Positions 33,331 through 43,883 of a DNA stretch of 64,000 nucleotides are shown here, piece after piece. Each line of letters begins with the position of its first letter. Positions within the stretch are counted from its first letter, which is position 1. Position numbers and translations under genes: made by a program. The stretch is from the NCBI GenBank assembly GCA_011032825.1, contig JAADJZ010000001.1:2666001-2730000 (forward strand). The letters are read 5' to 3'. The stretch comes from Massariosphaeria phaeospora. Taxonomy: Eukaryota > Ascomycota > Dothideomycetes > Pleosporales. The notes below the pieces were generated by a model. It was given only the letters and a program-made list of their open reading frames with translations, was not told the origin of the DNA and did not search any database.

Positions 33331-34429
33331 AATTAATATCTATAGTAATACAACTTTTTTTACTCTACTTATGTTCTTGTACGTAAATAGTAGCTGTAAT
33401 AACAAAACTTTGTAAATACAATTTACGCGTTTTTAAATGTAATAACTAGCTGTAATAACTTTTTAAACTTTAGCAACTTTCTAAGCTAACACATAACTCT
33501 ATAACCTAAATGTAACTTTTAACTTAAATCTAACTTTAAGCTTTAATTACTCTAACTAAACTATAACTTAACGCTTTGATAACTCTAACCTAACCTCTAC
33601 CTACGCTAAAGTAACTATAACTTAACTTTAACCTAAAGTTTGTGCAACTTATAACCTAATCTATACCTATTAATAAGTACTTTTTACTTATTCGCTAGCG
33701 TAATACTAATTATAAAGCTTGTCTTATTTATATTGTAGATATAACGAGAATTTATTTAATATTAATCAATCTTGCTATGTAGGAGCTGAAAATAGAAGCA
33801 ATATTTATTCTTTAAATTAGCTTTGTAGCAATTGCTATTCATGCCAACTATCTATTGTAATATAAAATAAATACTGTGCTAGTTAATAAAGCGCGTAACC
33901 TAGCTTTTACTAACTAGCTTCTAAGCTATTGCTAATGCGAAATTTTGTATTATCTCTTTTGTAGAAGGTATATGTTTCTTTAATAGTTCTTTAATATACT
34001 ATACAAGCTTCTGCTTTTGCTATAAGTTAAGTTTTTATTAATTAATTTTCTTAGCTTTATTAGAAGCCTAAACGCGCTTGTGCTTTCGAGATAACGTAGT
34101 TTTGTTGATATTATAGGTGGCAGCAATTTTTCTATACGAGAATAATTCTTCTAGATTCAAAAATTCAATTGCATTAATCGCATTATCAATTGCTTTTATG
34201 TTGGTAGAGTTAAGACGCGTTAAAGTTAAAGAAATTTTTATGTTTTGGTAATAGGTAGCTTGGCACGCAAAGTAGCTTAGCACGCGCACAAATACGTTAG
34301 TGCAGTTTCTAAAAACGCTGTAATAGCTGCAGTGTCGCTTTTAAGTACTTTTAACTTACGCTTTAACAAAAGTACTTTTAAAGCTTTTTACTTAATAGAA
34401 AAAACGTTTTGTATAGGTTTCTTAGTGTT

Positions 34430-36537
34430 TTGAGTAGCAAGTTAAGCAGCTCGCGCGGCCTACTGCCTAGCTTTCTTTTAATTTCTTATCTTTTTAGCTT
34501 TCTCTTGCGCTACTTGTTTTTTCTTTTTTTTTTCTTTTTAAAGTAGCTTTGCTGTAGTTTAAAGCTCCTTTCTAGTAGCTCTAGCAGCTTTTTTTTTTTT
34601 TTTTTTTTTTACTGCTTCTTAAGCACGTGCTTTACGCAGCTTGCGTAGCAACTAGAAAACAGCGCTACTATAGTACTCTTTACGCTGCTGCAAGTTAAAA
34701 CGTTTGCTGCGCTTTATGTACTTTTTTTTAGCTTAAAGAGCTTCTCGTAAACCGCTGTTTTTATCGCAAAGTAAAGTGTTTTAAGTAGCAAGTGCGTGCA
34801 CTGTTTTAGAAAGCTTTTTTAACTTATCTACGATACAATTAGCTACTACAAAGCGTACAAAACGCTTTATTAAACGCTAGTTGCTTCTAGTAAGTGCTAA
34901 GTAAGTTGCTTTACTTGCTAGCTGCTCTTTAGGCTTTTTACTTTTGAATTTTTTAAGTATAACCTCGCTGTTTATAGGCTATATACTAGTAGCTTCAAAA
35001 GCTTTAAAAACAAGTTTGTTAGTAAAAGAAAACTCCTAGGCACTTTAAAACAATAGAAAAAAGTTTTTTTTTTTTGTAAAACAAGCTTTTAGCTGCGGTA
35101 GAAGAAAGTAGTAAGCTAGGTAGTATAAGCGCTGCTAAGAAGTTTAAAGCAAACAATATTAAGTAGCTAAAGCGTATAAGTTAAGTAAAGTAGAAACACA
35201 ATTACTAGTATTCTATATACGCTAGCGAATAAGTAGAGAGTATTTATTGTTAAGTATAAGTTAAGTTAGAGTCGCACAAATCTAAAGTTAAAGTTAAGTT
35301 AGAGTAATTAAAGCGTAGGTTAAAGTTAGGTTATAGGTACTACTTTAAGGTTAATAAACTTGTTATAACTAGCTGTTATAATTATAAAAAGAAAATATAT
35401 TAAAATATAGAATTGTAGAAGTCTATGCTAACTTAGCTTATACCTACGCTAAAACGTTTTAGCGTAGGTATAAGTTAAGTTAGCACTAAAGTTTTACGTA
35501 AGCTAACTTAACTTTAACTTAACTTATACTTATTTACTACTCTAATTCTATAAGCGTTGCAGTACTCTAGAAAGTCAAAAGTAAAGTAACTACTATAGCT
35601 ATTAAGAATAAAGAGCTTTTAGTTTTTTTTTAGCGCGCTTTCTACTTCGTGCAGCAATTAAAAACTTGCTTTAACTAAGCTAATTCAATGTCGTTGTTCG
35701 TCTAGCCTAAAAGTAATAATAAAATAAAGCAAGCGTGCTTTCTAGCTTTAATATTAGCTACTTATAGCGCTTGCAGTAAGCTGTTTGCTAACTAGTAAAT
35801 AAAACCAAGTAGCAAAGTACTTCTATTTGCACAAATAGCTGCTAGTAGTGTTATTTACTTACGTAATTTATTCTATAGTGCTGCTCTAACTTTCTTGCTT
35901 TTCTATTGCTGTTAGCTAAAAACTCGTTTTGAGCGCGTTGTAATACTAATTATAAAGCTTTTTTCGTTTATATTGTAAAAATTATAAAGCTGTACGTTAT
36001 ACTAAATAATCTTTGAGTACAAAAGCTTAAGATATTGCTTGTACTTAAAGCCTAAGTTAGCGTTGTAGCGCTAAAAATCGATTCTAAAAGTAAATTTTAA
36101 AATCAAATAAGTGCTGTTTCGCTAGATAAAGTAGTTTACCTAAGTAAAGCTAACGTTCTTGCTAGCTAATTGCAACGCAATTTTTTTAACTATAGCTTTC
36201 GTTAGAAGCAAAGTTTTCTTTGTAAAGTTTTTAATATGCCGTACAAGTTGCGCTTTTTATTGTAAGTTAAAGTTAAGTTAAGTAGCGTGCTAGGCTTGCT
36301 AGCTTGTTTAACAGCTTTAGTGTTTTCGCAATAGTATAGTTCTGTTTACACTAAACTAGTTAGCAATTTCTTAGTACAAAAAGTTTTTTCTTAGTTTGCG
36401 CAATTTAATTGCTGCAATCGCATTGTTAATTGGTGCTATAGTAGTAGAGCTATAAAGTATTAAAGTTTAAGCCTAGTTTAGTATTTTAGTGTTCGTAGCT
36501 TGTTGTGCAACTTAGCTCGCCTAGCGCGTCAACACGG
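34430..36537 (-). mobile_element. Second Molly/Fot1-like Pogo element, Pogo-C2
   Basis: Minus-strand transposase relic. The right terminus ends at 36537 before TA (36538-36539) and again has the 12-13-4-13 layout, with boxes GCTAGGCGAGCTA and GCACAACAAGCTA. A helix-turn-helix region lies at about 36300-36450 (INNAIAAIKLRKL, then ANQFSVNRTILRKH). The FNINEKSFIISI-like acidic site is near 35950, and the Lys/Ala-rich coiled C-terminus is at about 34450-34730. Interrupted by MITE-3. The left terminus is not resolved. Confidence 0.75.
35218..35544. mobile_element. hAT miniature element, MITE-3 (327 bp)
   Basis: Starts TACGCTAGCGAAT, ends ATTTACTACTCTA, with a perfect 8-bp duplication ATTCTATA (35210-35217 and 35545-35552) inside Pogo-C2. 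Arms of AGGTTA/TAACCT-like motifs as in the 6.0 kb hAT element. Confidence 0.9.
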
Positions 36538-37296
36538 TAAAAGTAACTTAAAAAATACAAGCTCTTTCGTACTTGTAGCTAACAATTGAATTTAGGTTAC
36601 GTAAGTATCAAAGAAAAGTTAGCTAATTATAAGCTCTTAGATTTGCTAGCTTAACAAAGCTTTTCTACGTAACTCTATGTTCGTTGAGCTAGAAAATAAT
36701 CTAGCTAGTTTCTCGTTGCGTAGTTGTAGCTAGCAGCGTTCTTGCCTATTCTAGCCGTTTAGAATTTCGAAATTAATTTATAAAAACTAGGCTCGATATC
36801 TAAGCGCTATTAGCATATAGCTTTATAAAAAGTAATAATTAGTAAATAAAAAGTAGCTTCGAGTTGAGTTGTTCGACGCTTGCTTATTTAAGCGCGCTTT
36901 CTGCGAAAACAATTGTAACAAAACTAAAGTTAGTTTCGTAACACGAGTGTCGCAGTTGAACTAAGAAACTACTTTTTGTTTTTTGCAAACGTTAGCATTT
37001 TACGTAATCGTATACTTTTGTTTTTTAAGAAGTAGAATGCGCAAAAAGCACTAAAGAACAACTTAACTATTAGAAAGTTTTAAGAATTTATTTGCTTAGG
37101 TTCAAACATCTACAAAGCATAGCCTAAAGCTTAAAAAAAACTTTAAACATTTTATTTGCTTTTTAATTTAGTTTATAAACTGCAAAAGAGCAAGTACATA
37201 CGTGCAACTGCTATAAGCTAATTTAACTAAGTACAGTATTCTTAAGAGCTAAAATGTTCTAACAATTTGTTATTTTATTTTTTGCAAAATAGCTTA
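36538..37296. other. RIP-degraded DNA, unassigned
   Basis: A+T-rich sequence between Pogo-C2 and Pogo-A4. No recognisable motif. Confidence 0.45.
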
Positions 37297-38669
37297 ACGT
37301 AATGGATTATCGAACTTTCTAGATTATCGAACTTTCTAGAAATTGCCAAAACTACTACCTATTTTATTAACGCAATATGTTTTAAATAACTAACGCGTTA
37401 TTACACTAATACAAAAGAAAACTCTAGCTTGCTTTTAAAGCCTATAATTTTAGCTAATTCTAAAGCTATTAAGCTACTGCTATTGCTTTTAACGTTAAAC
37501 GCTAAACTCTTAACAAATGCGCTTAAGAAATTTTATTTTAAGCTTAAACACAACCTAATCGCTAGAAGCTTACTACAACTAAAAAGCAAACAATTGTTTA
37601 ATATATTCTTAACTTTAATTCGCGAGAATTTGCACTCCGGCTGTTCAAAGTAGAAAATAAAAAAAATAAACTAATAGCTGCGCAAAGTAGAAAGCTAGTA
37701 GGCAAAAAATAAGCTACAAGATTTGTAACGCGTTTGAGCGAGCTTAAAATAGCTTTTAATTAAGCAAAGAATTAGCAAAGAATACAACAAGAAGATTTTA
37801 AAGAAATTAGCGCGTAGTTTAAGCTTGTTAGAGATACTAAAGCTAAGTACAGCATCTACAAAAATAACGTGCACAACTTTAATAAAACTAGCTTTTAAAT
37901 AAGCGTAATTAGGTTTATAAAAGTTTTTACAAGCTTTTAAAAACATACTTAACCTAATCTAATTTAGCTAGGCAATTGAAAGTAGGTAATAGTTATCTAG
38001 AGCATCTGCGCTGTAGAGTACGCAATTTCGCTTTTTATTATCTATAAAAAGCGCGTTTACATTTTAGCGTAGTACAAGAAAAACTTTATACTTAGCAATT
38101 CAAAGCTTTTAGTTTCTAAAAACGGCTAGACAAACAACGCTTTTAGTTTTAAATAGTTAAAGCATTTTAACGCGCATACAAAAGCGCGTTAAGTAGAAAA
38201 GTATTAGCTACTTATTCTAGACAGCTATAAAAGCTACTAATTTTAGAATTTTAAAAACTATTGCTGTAAAAACAAGATTTTTACGCTTTGCATGCTAGCT
38301 TATTTATTTTATATTCTCTAGCTGCTAGATGTAGTTTACTTTTTGCTACTAAAGCTAAAGTACTTTCAACGCGTTTAGAACTTAGCGCGCTAGCGCATTT
38401 TTTATATTAACAAAAAAAGCTTTCTTCTAGCTTTTAAAAACGCGTTTTTTAAAGTATTTACTACAAAGAACTGTAAAAAAGCTTTTAAAGCTTTAAAACT
38501 AATTTTTATTAATGCGTAGATAGTACTCGCTTTAAAGTACGACTACGTACTTTGCTACTACTTTTTGCACTAGAAACGCCGTAGTAGTTAAAAACTCTAA
38601 GCAATACGCTTAAATTTAGATCGCAATTAAAGCTTATTACTACTAAGCTTATTTTTTCTCTATTATTTC
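37297..38669 (+). mobile_element. Pogo-A4, 3'-truncated and RIP-mutated
   Basis: The left end follows a TA (37295-37296) with leader, box ATCGAACTTTCTA, spacer GATT, and the same box again. The transposase relic from the ATG at 37377 is collinear with Pogo-A1, including altered NFDETGF (FNKTSF, near 37880) and LLDV (near 38325). It stops at 38669, corresponding to about 1.37 kb of the 1849-bp element, where MITE-2 begins. Confidence 0.85.
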
Positions 38670-39107
38670 TAGGCTAGCGAATGGGTATAGGTTAGGTTAA
38701 AGTTGAGTTAGATCCGCACGGACTAGAAAACGAAAATCAAAATCTTTACTTTTTAATATCTTACCTAATACTATAGATATACTAATGCAAATTTAACACG
38801 TGCTGCAGATATATAAACGCAATTATATGTAAAATTATTAGAGAATTAGACATGGTCTAGAGTATATTTCATTTATCTTTTATAGATTTATTAGATAAAA
38901 AGCTATATTAAAGAAGCTAAACTAGCTAGAATTCTCTAATAATTTTACATATAATTGTATTTATATATCTGCAGCATGTATTAAATTTGCATTAGTATAT
39001 CTATAGTATTAGGTAAGATATTAAAAAGTAAAGATTTTGATTTTCGTTTTCTAGTCCGTGCGGATCTAACTTAACCTTAACTCAACTTATACTCATTCGC
39101 TAGCCTA
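38670..39107. mobile_element. hAT miniature element, MITE-2 (438 bp)
   Basis: Starts TAGGCTAGCGAAT, ends ATTCGCTAGCCTA, with perfectly matching termini. Nearly identical to MITE-1 and of the same length. Unlike the other copies it has no target duplication: its left flank is a cut Pogo-A4 and its right flank a cut hAT copy. Confidence 0.9.
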
Positions 39108-40630
39108 CGAACAAGTAGCGAAAGTTCTGCTATGTTTATAACAAAAAGTATAATACAAAAGCGCAGGTACTGTAATAATAAACTATAATAATTAGTTAAA
39201 GTAAACTAAAGATAAAGAATAGGTACATTGCTAAAAGAGAACACGCAAATTGTTAAAAAAAAACAGAACATGCTTTTTTACTTGCAAAATATTGCTAACG
39301 TCTAAGCGCAAAGGCTAAAGCAGTAATGCAACTAAAATTAGAGCTAGAATTAAAGCTGCAGTAGTAGCGCTTTTATTCTACAGTTCTAATTAGGTTATAC
39401 TTGCTAATTTGTTAATTGCAATGTTATGCACGTTTTAGGCTGCGTTATAAATAGTAAATACTAGCTGTATTTATGCTAGCAACGTTTTAATTTACATAAA
39501 AAAGTAAAGAGCTTTAAGTCTACGCTTTTTTATAAGCGTTACTATTGTTAAAAAAACTTTTTTAATCTAAATACTCTACTAACTTAGTTTGCTTTACTAC
39601 TTTATCTACTACTTTATTCTACTCTTTATTTTTATTATTATTTTTAACTTTATTTTTATTTTTACTAGAAGACTTGTTTGCTTTTGCTAACGCTTTTCTC
39701 TACTAATTTTTTATTTTATATTCGTTTTTATACTTATTGTAAAACGCATTAATTTCTAAGTTACTACTTGCTTTTTTTTTATACTTATTAATTGTAAGCG
39801 CTAGAATATACAAGCTGTTAATATTTTTATAAGCATTGTTACTATTAACGCGTAGTTTAGAAAAAAGCGTAAGCTTGCGTAAGCTAGTATAGTTAGTATA
39901 AGTATGTAATAAACTACTATAATAACTTACTTTTAGTCTTTAGCAGTTACTAGTATTAGATTCTTTAAAGTTAACGTTTTTACAATTTTTTGCTAATCTA
40001 TTTTAACTTTCTCGTTTTTAAACAAATTATTTTTTAACTTAGTTAATTTGTTTAAGTAGATACAACGCATAATTCTATTAGTAGCCTCGCTAGCGCCAAA
40101 TATTCGCGACATTAGCTAGTTTTTAATTTTTCCTTTGTTTTTTAGTGCTTTGGTAATTTGTTTAAAAATGTTTTTGTGCTGTTAAAAGTTAACATTGTAA
40201 TAAATACAAGCTTACTTTTTATAAAGAAAGCTAAGTTTTGCTTAAAGCTACTTAACTGCGCATTGTAAGTACAATAATGTAATAAACTAATGTAATAACT
40301 TACTACTTTTTTGTTTGCAGTAGCGTTGCTTATCTAGAAGCTTAAGTTTAGTTGCTAACTACTTTTTCTAGTCGTGCGCAAACAACGTAGTAAACTTTTT
40401 TTTCGCTTTAAGTTTTTTTTTAAGCTAGTATTTTGCTTGCTAATCTTTTGCACTAGCATTTGCAATAGCTTTTTTTTTAGTACTTAAGTAAGCTATTTGA
40501 TTTCTTTAAGTAGTTGCGCAGGTAGTATTGCTTAATTAATTTTTAAATAGTAGCTTGTAATGTGTAGAGCGCTTTTTTTGTAATTTAACGCAACTGCGAT
40601 TTGCTAGTACGCTAAGAACTTCGTGCTTTT
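39108..40630 (-). mobile_element. Inverted partial copy of the hAT element
   Basis: Matches the reverse complement of about 29120-30672 of the 6.0 kb hAT element, including the second GTAAGT..TAG intron-like segment of the accessory gene. Both ends are broken: by MITE-2 on the left and by a Pogo-A terminus at 40631 on the right. Confidence 0.85.
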
Positions 40631-40632
40631 TA

Positions 40633-41775
40633 ACGTAAAGCACTAGCGAACTCAACAAACTAGTAAACTCGACAAAATTTGCCAAGACTACTACTTTCTC
40701 TATTAACGCAATATGTTTTAACTAACTAAGGCGTTATTACACTAATACGAAAGAAAACTTTAGCTTGCTCTTAAAGCTTATAATTCTAGCTAATTCTAAA
40801 GCTATTAAGCTACTGCTAGTGCTTTTAACGTTAAACACTATACTACAAAAGCTACGACTCGCTTAAGTTCTAGCAGTACTATAAGAAAAACAAAATTATT
40901 ACTTTTTGTATGCTTTTTTACTTGTTGCACTTTTTGTAGCTTCTTAATGTAAGTTGTTTCTTGCTATTAAAAAAAGCGTATAGGCGCTAAGCTAAGAACT
41001 TAATGCGCAACAAAATTAACTACATTACTAAACTTAAGTTTCTGCCGTGCTTTGTTAGTGCTTTTAAAAATGCTATTACTAAAAGCAATATTCAAAAACG
41101 CTTTTAAAGTGCTAGCTTGCTTTTACTTAACCTAAAAGCGGTAATATCAAAGCTTGATATTTGCTTTTGTACGCTTATACTACCTACTACCGATATCGCG
41201 CTTTAGGTATCTAAAACTCTAAGCAATACTCTAAAATTTAAGTCGCAATTAACGCTAATTTGAAAGAAAATTTGATAATACGTTGATAGCTCGCTTACCT
41301 ACATAGTTAATGCAGTTTAAAAGCTTGCTAAAAGCGCAAAAATAATAGCGCATTTCTTAGTGTTAATAAGCAACTAGGTTAAGAAGCTTTAGGTAGCTAA
41401 CGAAGCTGCTTCGCGTTGTAAATTGCGCAAAAGAAAGCGTATACAAGCTAAAAAAACTCTTATAGCTAAAAAAAACGTGCGCTTAACTACTTTAAAAAAG
41501 TTTACAGCGCGCAGTAATAAAAAAAAAGCAAAAAAAGCGCGCGCGCTAAGAGTAGCGAGCTAACTTAAAAGTACTATAAGCGCTGTAGCGAAGCTAAGCA
41601 CAACTCGCGCACATATAAACAAGTTAAAGAAATAGCTTTTAATTAATATACTCTACTATGTAGTACTGTACAAAACTGTTAAAGTACAACTCTACTATTT
41701 GCAACAGTACGTTTTAGTAGAGTTTTAGCAAAGTAACTAACTTGCTTGTGTAACCAACTCGCTTGTAGAGTACGT
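40633..41775 (+). mobile_element. Chimeric Pogo element (A-type 5', B-type 3')
   Basis: The left 212 bp (40633-40844) match Pogo-A1 with A-type terminal boxes AGCGAACTCAACA and AGTAAACTCGACA. From about 40845 the sequence belongs to a different Pogo subfamily: FLPCFVSAFKNAITKSNIQK (near 41040), basic coil, and a degraded CCHC knuckle KRCSEAKHNSRTYKQ (near 41580). The right end at 41775, before TA, has B-type boxes AGCGAGTTGGTTA and AGCAAGTTAGTTA read inward. The catalytic core is missing. Confidence 0.75.
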
Positions 41776-41777
41776 TA

Positions 41778-42030
41778 TTCAATTAACGTTTTAAGCCTAC
41801 GAAACTGTTAGAATAGTATTCTTAATCGCAAGCGTTTTAGTAACTTCTTTAGTTTTAAACTATATTAAAAACACTACGTAGAAGCTTTTTATATGTTTTG
41901 AAGTACTTGTAGAACACGAAAATGCTTTGCATATTTTGTAGTAGCAAAGCTAAAAGCTTTTCAAACGTACTATTAAGCATGTAAACATTTCTATTATGCA
42001 AACTTTTTTAATTATTCAAACAATAGCTTA
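41778..42030. other. Unassigned spacer
   Basis: RIP-degraded sequence between two Pogo elements. Nothing recognised. Confidence 0.4.
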
Positions 42031-42032
42031 TA

Positions 42033-43881
42033 ACGTAATCTACTACCAAGAGCAACAAACTACCGAAAGCAACAAAATCTGCCAAGGCTGCTACTTCTTT
42101 TATTATCTTGTTATGCCTCAACTAAACAACGCGTTATTACAGCAAAACGAAAGAAAGTTTCAAATTGCCTTTGCAGCCTTTCAAGCCGGCTAATTCCGAA
42201 GCTATCGAGCTGCTGCTGCTGCTTTTAACGTTAATTACTATACTCTCTCTAAACGCGCTAAAGAAACTCTATTTCGCTTTAAATCACCTGCCAACGGCTA
42301 TAAGCTTACAGCGACTAAAGAGCAAACAATCGTTCGATATATACTTAACTTTGATTCGCGAGAATTCGCGCCTCGGCTGTGTGAGGTAGCAGATATAGCT
42401 AATAAAGTGCTAGGTGTGCGCGGTGGGGAGCTAGTTGAGAAACACTAGGCTAAGAGATTCGTAACGCGTTCAGATTAGCTTAAGATAGCGTTCAATTGAG
42501 CTAAGAATAGGCAGAGAATACTCCAAGAGAATCCAGAGATAATTAGCGCGTGGTTCAAGCTAGTAGAGAACACTAAAGCTAAGTACAGCGTCTACGACGA
42601 CGACGTGCACAACTTTAACAAAACTAGCTTCTAGATAGGCGTAATTGGCTTTATGAAAGTCGTTACAGGCTCTTAGAAATGTACTCGACCTAATCTTATC
42701 CAGCTAGGCAATCGAGAGTGGGTAACAGTTATTCAGAGCATTTGCGCCGCAGAGTACGCGATCTCGCTGTTTATTATCTACAAAGGGCGCGTTTACATCT
42801 TAGCATAGTACGAGGAGAACTCTATACCTAGCAATTAGAAGCTCTTAGTCTCTAAGAACGGCTGGACAAACAACGCTCTTGGTTTTAAGTAGTTGAAGCA
42901 CTTTGACGCGCATACAAAGGCGCGTTAGGTAGAGAGGTATTAGCTGCTCATTTTAGACGGCCATAAGAGCTACCAATCTCAGGATTTCAAAGACTATTGC
43001 CTTGAGAACAAGATTCTTACGCTTTGCATGCCGGCTTATTCATTCTATATCCTTTAGCCGCTAGATGTAGTCTGCTTTTCGCCGCTGAAGCTAAAGTACT
43101 CTTAACGCATTCGGGACTTAGCGCGCTAGCGCGTTTTCTATATTAACAAAAAAAGCTTCCTGCTAGCCTTTAGAGGCGCATTTTTTGAAGTGTTTACAAC
43201 AAAGAACTGCAAGAAAGCCTTTAAGGCCTTAAAGCTAGTTTCTATCAACGCGCAGGTAGTTTTTAATTGTCTTAAAGTACGGCTGTGTACTCTACTACTA
43301 CCTTTCGCACTAGAAACGCCGTAGCAGTTAAAGACTCTAAGCAATACGCTTGAATTTGAATCGCAATCAAAGCTAGTACGCGATTCTATTACTAGATCGC
43401 TAACTTCAGCGCAGAGCGGCTTCTCCTAGCTTGTAAAAGGAGCTGAATTAATGCTGCATCAGAACGCGCTCAAGGACTACCGTATTAAGGAGCTTAAAAA
43501 TCAATTAGCAGAGATAACTAAGCAGAAATCGCGCAAACGGAAGCGAATTTAGACAGGTAGTACGATAGAGTATAGTAACAAATTAGCGCAGGTAGCTGCT
43601 AAAGCGTCTACAGCGCTTTAGCTATTAAAGAAAGCGCGTAGTAAAGAGAGTTAAGAAAGAGCACAACTAGCTCTACGGCGCTGTAGAAATTGTGGTAATA
43701 CAAGGCACAATGCCCGAACCTGCTAAAAGAATACAGAAAAAGCTTTTGAATTAGATGCTAGCACGACGTACGCAGGCTTCTTGTTTGATAGCGATGAAAT
43801 TAAAAATGCGTAACATAAGTTGGTGCTGCCAAGCCTTTTTGTTGCTCTTGGTAGTTTGTCGCTTTCGGTAGTAGATTACGT
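42033..43881 (+). mobile_element. Pogo-A2 transposon, full length
   Basis: 1849 bp, exactly the length of Pogo-A1, flanked by TA (42031-42032 and 43882-43883). Terminal boxes are ACCAAGAGCAACA and ACCGAAAGCAACA with spacer AACT. At the right end they occur in swapped order (ACCGAAAGCGACA, then ACCAAGAGCAACA). Moderately RIP-mutated. Confidence 0.93.
42113..43813 (+). pseudogene. Pogo-A2 transposase relic
   Basis: Frame from ATG 42113 (MPQLNNALLQQNERKFQIA) to TAA 43811, 567 codons, collinear with the Pogo-A1 transposase. Catalytic motifs are partly altered: NFNKTSF near 42610, LILDGH-like near 42950, and PLDVVCF near 43060. The C-terminal knuckle region (CRNCGNTRHNARTC, near 43680) keeps its four ligands. 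Many TAG stops replace Trp or Gln codons. Confidence 0.88.
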
Positions 43882-43883
43882 TA

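Larger units (their letters stand above)
27701..33702 (+). mobile_element. hAT transposon, 6.0 kb
   Basis: Starts TAGGCTAGCGAAT, ends ATTCGCTAGCGTA, with 8-bp flanks ACACCGAT (27693-27700) and ATACTAAT (33703-33710) that match except for RIP-type transitions. Removing the element restores the Pogo-C1 frame. About 200 bp at each end are rich in AGGTTA/TAACCT-like motifs shared with the miniature elements of this window. It codes for a hAT transposase and a second, intron-containing gene upstream. Heavily RIP-mutated. Confidence 0.9.
26440..34250 (-). pseudogene. Pogo-C1 transposase, split
   Basis: The N-terminal part (34250-33711) carries a Psq-type helix-turn-helix, AIDNAINAIE then YRKIAATYNINKTTLSRKH. 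The frame reaches the altered DETGF motif (NINKTSF, near 33740), is cut by the hAT element, and resumes at 27692 with GVVSKSKRIF. It continues through LLACICANEFALLLSLIYKA, LLILDSYEF (second Asp, near 27340) and LLDVAMFK (third Asp, near 27240). The C-terminus (26460-26760) is a Lys/Ala/Glu-rich coiled segment typical of the Molly/Fot1 branch. RIP stops throughout. Confidence 0.85.
26400..34297 (-). mobile_element. Molly/Fot1-like Pogo element, Pogo-C1 (split)
   Basis: Minus-strand Pogo element split by the 6.0 kb hAT element at 27701-33702. The right end is the 12-13-4-13 terminal structure ending at 34297, before a TA at 34298-34299; its boxes read inward are GCGTGCTAAGCTA and GCGTGCCAAGCTA. 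The left end near 26400 is not resolved. RIP damage increases rightward from about 26.4 kb. Confidence 0.8.
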
